From NCBI GenBank assembly GCA_003550305.1, contig QKYT01000051.1:1-19228 (forward strand): a stretch of DNA of 19,228 nucleotides, given 5' to 3'. This DNA comes from Glomus cerebriforme. Its lineage: Eukaryota > Glomeromycota > Glomeromycetes > Glomerales > Glomeraceae. The translations under genes and the position numbers were made by a program. The notes under the pieces are model-generated. The model ran no database searches, had not been told where the DNA came from, and saw nothing but the letters and a program-made list of their open reading frames with translations. Of the stretch, positions 17,776 to 19,228 are shown in pieces (within the stretch, counting starts at the first letter, position 1; every line of letters starts with the position of its first letter).

Positions 17776-18997
17776 ATGAATGGTGATAATGTTTCTGAAA
17801 TTTCTTCGCCTACATTATGTAATGGATGCGAAAATAATAAAAATAGTTTAGATAATAATAAAAGTTATTCACTTTTAAACTATCATCAAATAACAGCAGC
17901 TCAAAATGAATTAATTTCTGTTCAAAGATCTTTGATTAGGGAATTATTAAAAAATTCAAAAGAATTTCAAGAAAAATTCGGTAATAATTATGATACTAAA
18001 AATAGTAATCATCAGGAGCAACAACAAACCAATAAAGGAGGTATGGAATGTGATGCTATGCAAACTGATGTAGAAAGTATTCGTGATGAAATTTGTTTTG
18101 TAAAGAGTTTTAGAGATTTAGTTAAAGGTAATGTTTTTTAAATATTTTTTTATAACATTTAAGTTTATAATTATTAATTTATATTAATTATTATATTTAA
18201 TTATTATATTTATTATTTAATAATTTTATTATTTTTTAAAAAAAAGGATCAAATGGGAAAGAAAAGGTTAATAATAATATGAAATTTGGAAATGTTACCT
18301 CTATCAAGAACAACAAAAGAAATGATTATACATTCGATCAAAATGAACAAGATGATCAAGATACTGGATTCTCATATTCAGAAAACTTTTCACAAAATCA
18401 TTATACTTCTTCACAAATCAAAGAATATTCTTCTTCACAAATTAAAGAAAATGATAATTTTGTTGATACTAGTACGAATACCACTAACGTTCCTTGCATC
18501 ATCAACGAATTTCCAAATAATAGAAATAATAATTTCGGTTCATTCGAACAAACCGATAATTTATCATCGACATCAACTCCATTTCCAAATAATAATGATT
18601 ATTCAAGAAATTATAATGAATCGAATGAAATCAATAATAATAATAATAATAATAATGGAGATTTTTTTGGAGAATACAGAGGATTCAATTCAATTTACGT
18701 GGGTATCGGTAAAGAAAATATTGATGTACAACAACTCAAACAATGTTTAGAAGGGAATTTTGGTCCCGTTAGATTCATTAGAATTATCCGTAATAAGGTA
18801 ACAACAAAAAATAAAACACCCTCCACTCCCCTTGCGTTTATATTTACATAATGCGCTTCTTCTTTTTTTAGAACTGCGCATTTGCAGAATTCGAGGAAAA
18901 GCAATGTTTCACTGCCGCTATTGAAACAGGTTATGTAACTTTAAATGGAATGAATTTAAAGATTAATAAAACCTTTAGGAAAAAAAAAGAAATTTAA
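17776..18997 (+). CDS. Asn/Ser/Gln-rich RNA-binding protein with C-terminal RRM, three exons, 342 residues
   Basis: Exons 17776-18127, 18247-18797 and 18872-18997; introns of 119 and 74 bases, phases 1 and 0. Residues about 35-70 form a probable amphipathic helix or coiled coil (QNELISVQRSLIRELLKNSK). The middle (about 118-262) is disordered, rich in Asn, Ser, Gln and Thr, with a doubled SSQIKE and an (AAT)-encoded Asn run. The end (about 265-335) is an RRM: RNP2 IYVGIG (267-272), a helix (VQQLKQCLEGNFGPV), and RNP1 KNCAFAEF (301-308). RNP1 keeps the inner Phe (F305) but has Cys instead of the first aromatic, as in the NCAF-type RRMs of some fungal proteins. The layout suggests an mRNA-binding, granule-forming regulator; there is no NTF2-like domain. 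Start is the first ATG, A at -3. Confidence 0.85.
18128..18246 (+). other. RRM gene intron 1 (phase 1)
   Basis: 119 bases, GTAATG..AAAAAG. Splicing joins ..RDLVK-G-SNGKEKVNNN to the frame that continues into MKFGNV. The unspliced frame stops three codons past the donor. Confidence 0.8.
18630..18656 (+). repeat. (AAT)n tract encoding poly-Asn
   Basis: An AAT triplet run inside exon 2 of the RRM gene encodes eight to nine consecutive Asn residues. Length changes by whole triplets would keep frame. Confidence 0.9.
18798..18871 (+). other. RRM gene intron 2 (phase 0)
   Basis: 74 bases, GTAACA..TTTTTTAG. It cuts the RNP1 motif between K301 and N302; only splicing restores NCAFAEFE and completes the RRM fold, which is strong support for the junction. 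Confidence 0.9.
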
Positions 18998-19193
18998 AAT
19001 TAAAAATAACGAAAGAAAAAAATGAATTATTCTTTTCCTTTTTTGAGATCCTATTAGTGGTATATTTATATGCCAGCCATCATCTCCTCTTGGGAATAAA
19101 AGTACATAGTAAACGAAAATTGAAATTGTTTTTTTGACGACAAACGAAAATGTTTTCACGTTTCCTCTTCTTGTTCTAATTAATATTTTCGGT

Positions 19194-19199
19194 AATAAA
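19194..19199 (+). terminator. Candidate poly(A) signal of the RRM gene
   Basis: AATAAA about 197 bases past the stop, followed by T-rich sequence up to the window end. The 3' flank (18998-19193) has no other coding signal. Confidence 0.4.
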
Positions 19200-19228
19200 T
19201 TTTTTTATCCCCAGTTTTTTTTTTTTTT

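Noticed and set aside
18286..18750. 154-codon frame overlapping the RRM gene
   Set aside because: Shadow frame of exon 2; its Ile-rich stretches come from the AAT/ATA run read out of frame.
18695..19159. Minus-strand open frames over the 3' end of the RRM gene
   Set aside because: They cover the spliced RRM exon and its 3' flank on the wrong strand and have no domain.

Overview
The window looks like nuclear DNA from a very AT-rich fungus, most likely an arbuscular mycorrhizal fungus (Glomeromycotina, Rhizophagus/Glomus type). Three things point there. Introns are short (about 74-119 bases) with GT..AG borders, and intergenic DNA is full of A/T runs. Two protein kinases have the N-terminal zinc-ribbon plus FGNWTSGN..EID linker layout and the HRDLHxGNIL catalytic loop that I associate with the greatly expanded Rhizophagus kinase family. 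There is also a tandem pair of F-box proteins carrying CxxC..CxxC clusters. The organism call is from recalled family features, not from a search. There is no sign of a bacterial operon, CRISPR array, tRNA or rRNA.

Layout, left to right. Positions 1-1796 are AT-rich with no supported gene. At 1797-2498 (minus) is an intronless 233-residue orphan protein. Positions 2499-5408 are a long intergenic stretch with microsatellites and a few GC-rich palindromes. At 5409-7160 (plus) is kinase 1, with three exons and 516 residues. At 7623-8400 (minus) is a decayed coiled-coil repeat gene. At 8401-9752 there are only short frame-broken coding-like pieces. At 9753-11504 (plus) is kinase 2, a tandem paralogue with the same exon structure and 524 residues. 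Positions 11505-13915 are mostly non-coding, with a probable decayed minus-strand gene at about 12010-12830. At 13916-14695 and 15475-16299 (both minus) are two tandem F-box paralogues with one intron each (220 and 249 residues). At 17776-18997 (plus) is a three-exon RNA-binding protein of 342 residues with an Asn/Ser/Gln-rich body and a C-terminal RRM.

Several real genes become whole only after splicing. I joined exons by matching GT/AG sites, reading phase and paralogue agreement: both kinases have phase-0 then phase-1 introns, and both F-box genes have one phase-2 intron. The genes do not form a pathway in the operon sense. The picture is an accessory, duplication-driven region: two signalling kinases, two probable ubiquitin-ligase adaptors, an RNA-binding protein, one orphan and at least two gene remains. 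Best leads are the double zinc ribbon on the kinases, the unequal divergence of the kinase pair, a conserved CxxC tail exon, a shared element 71-73 bases past both F-box stops, and an excess of CACGTG sites outside genes.
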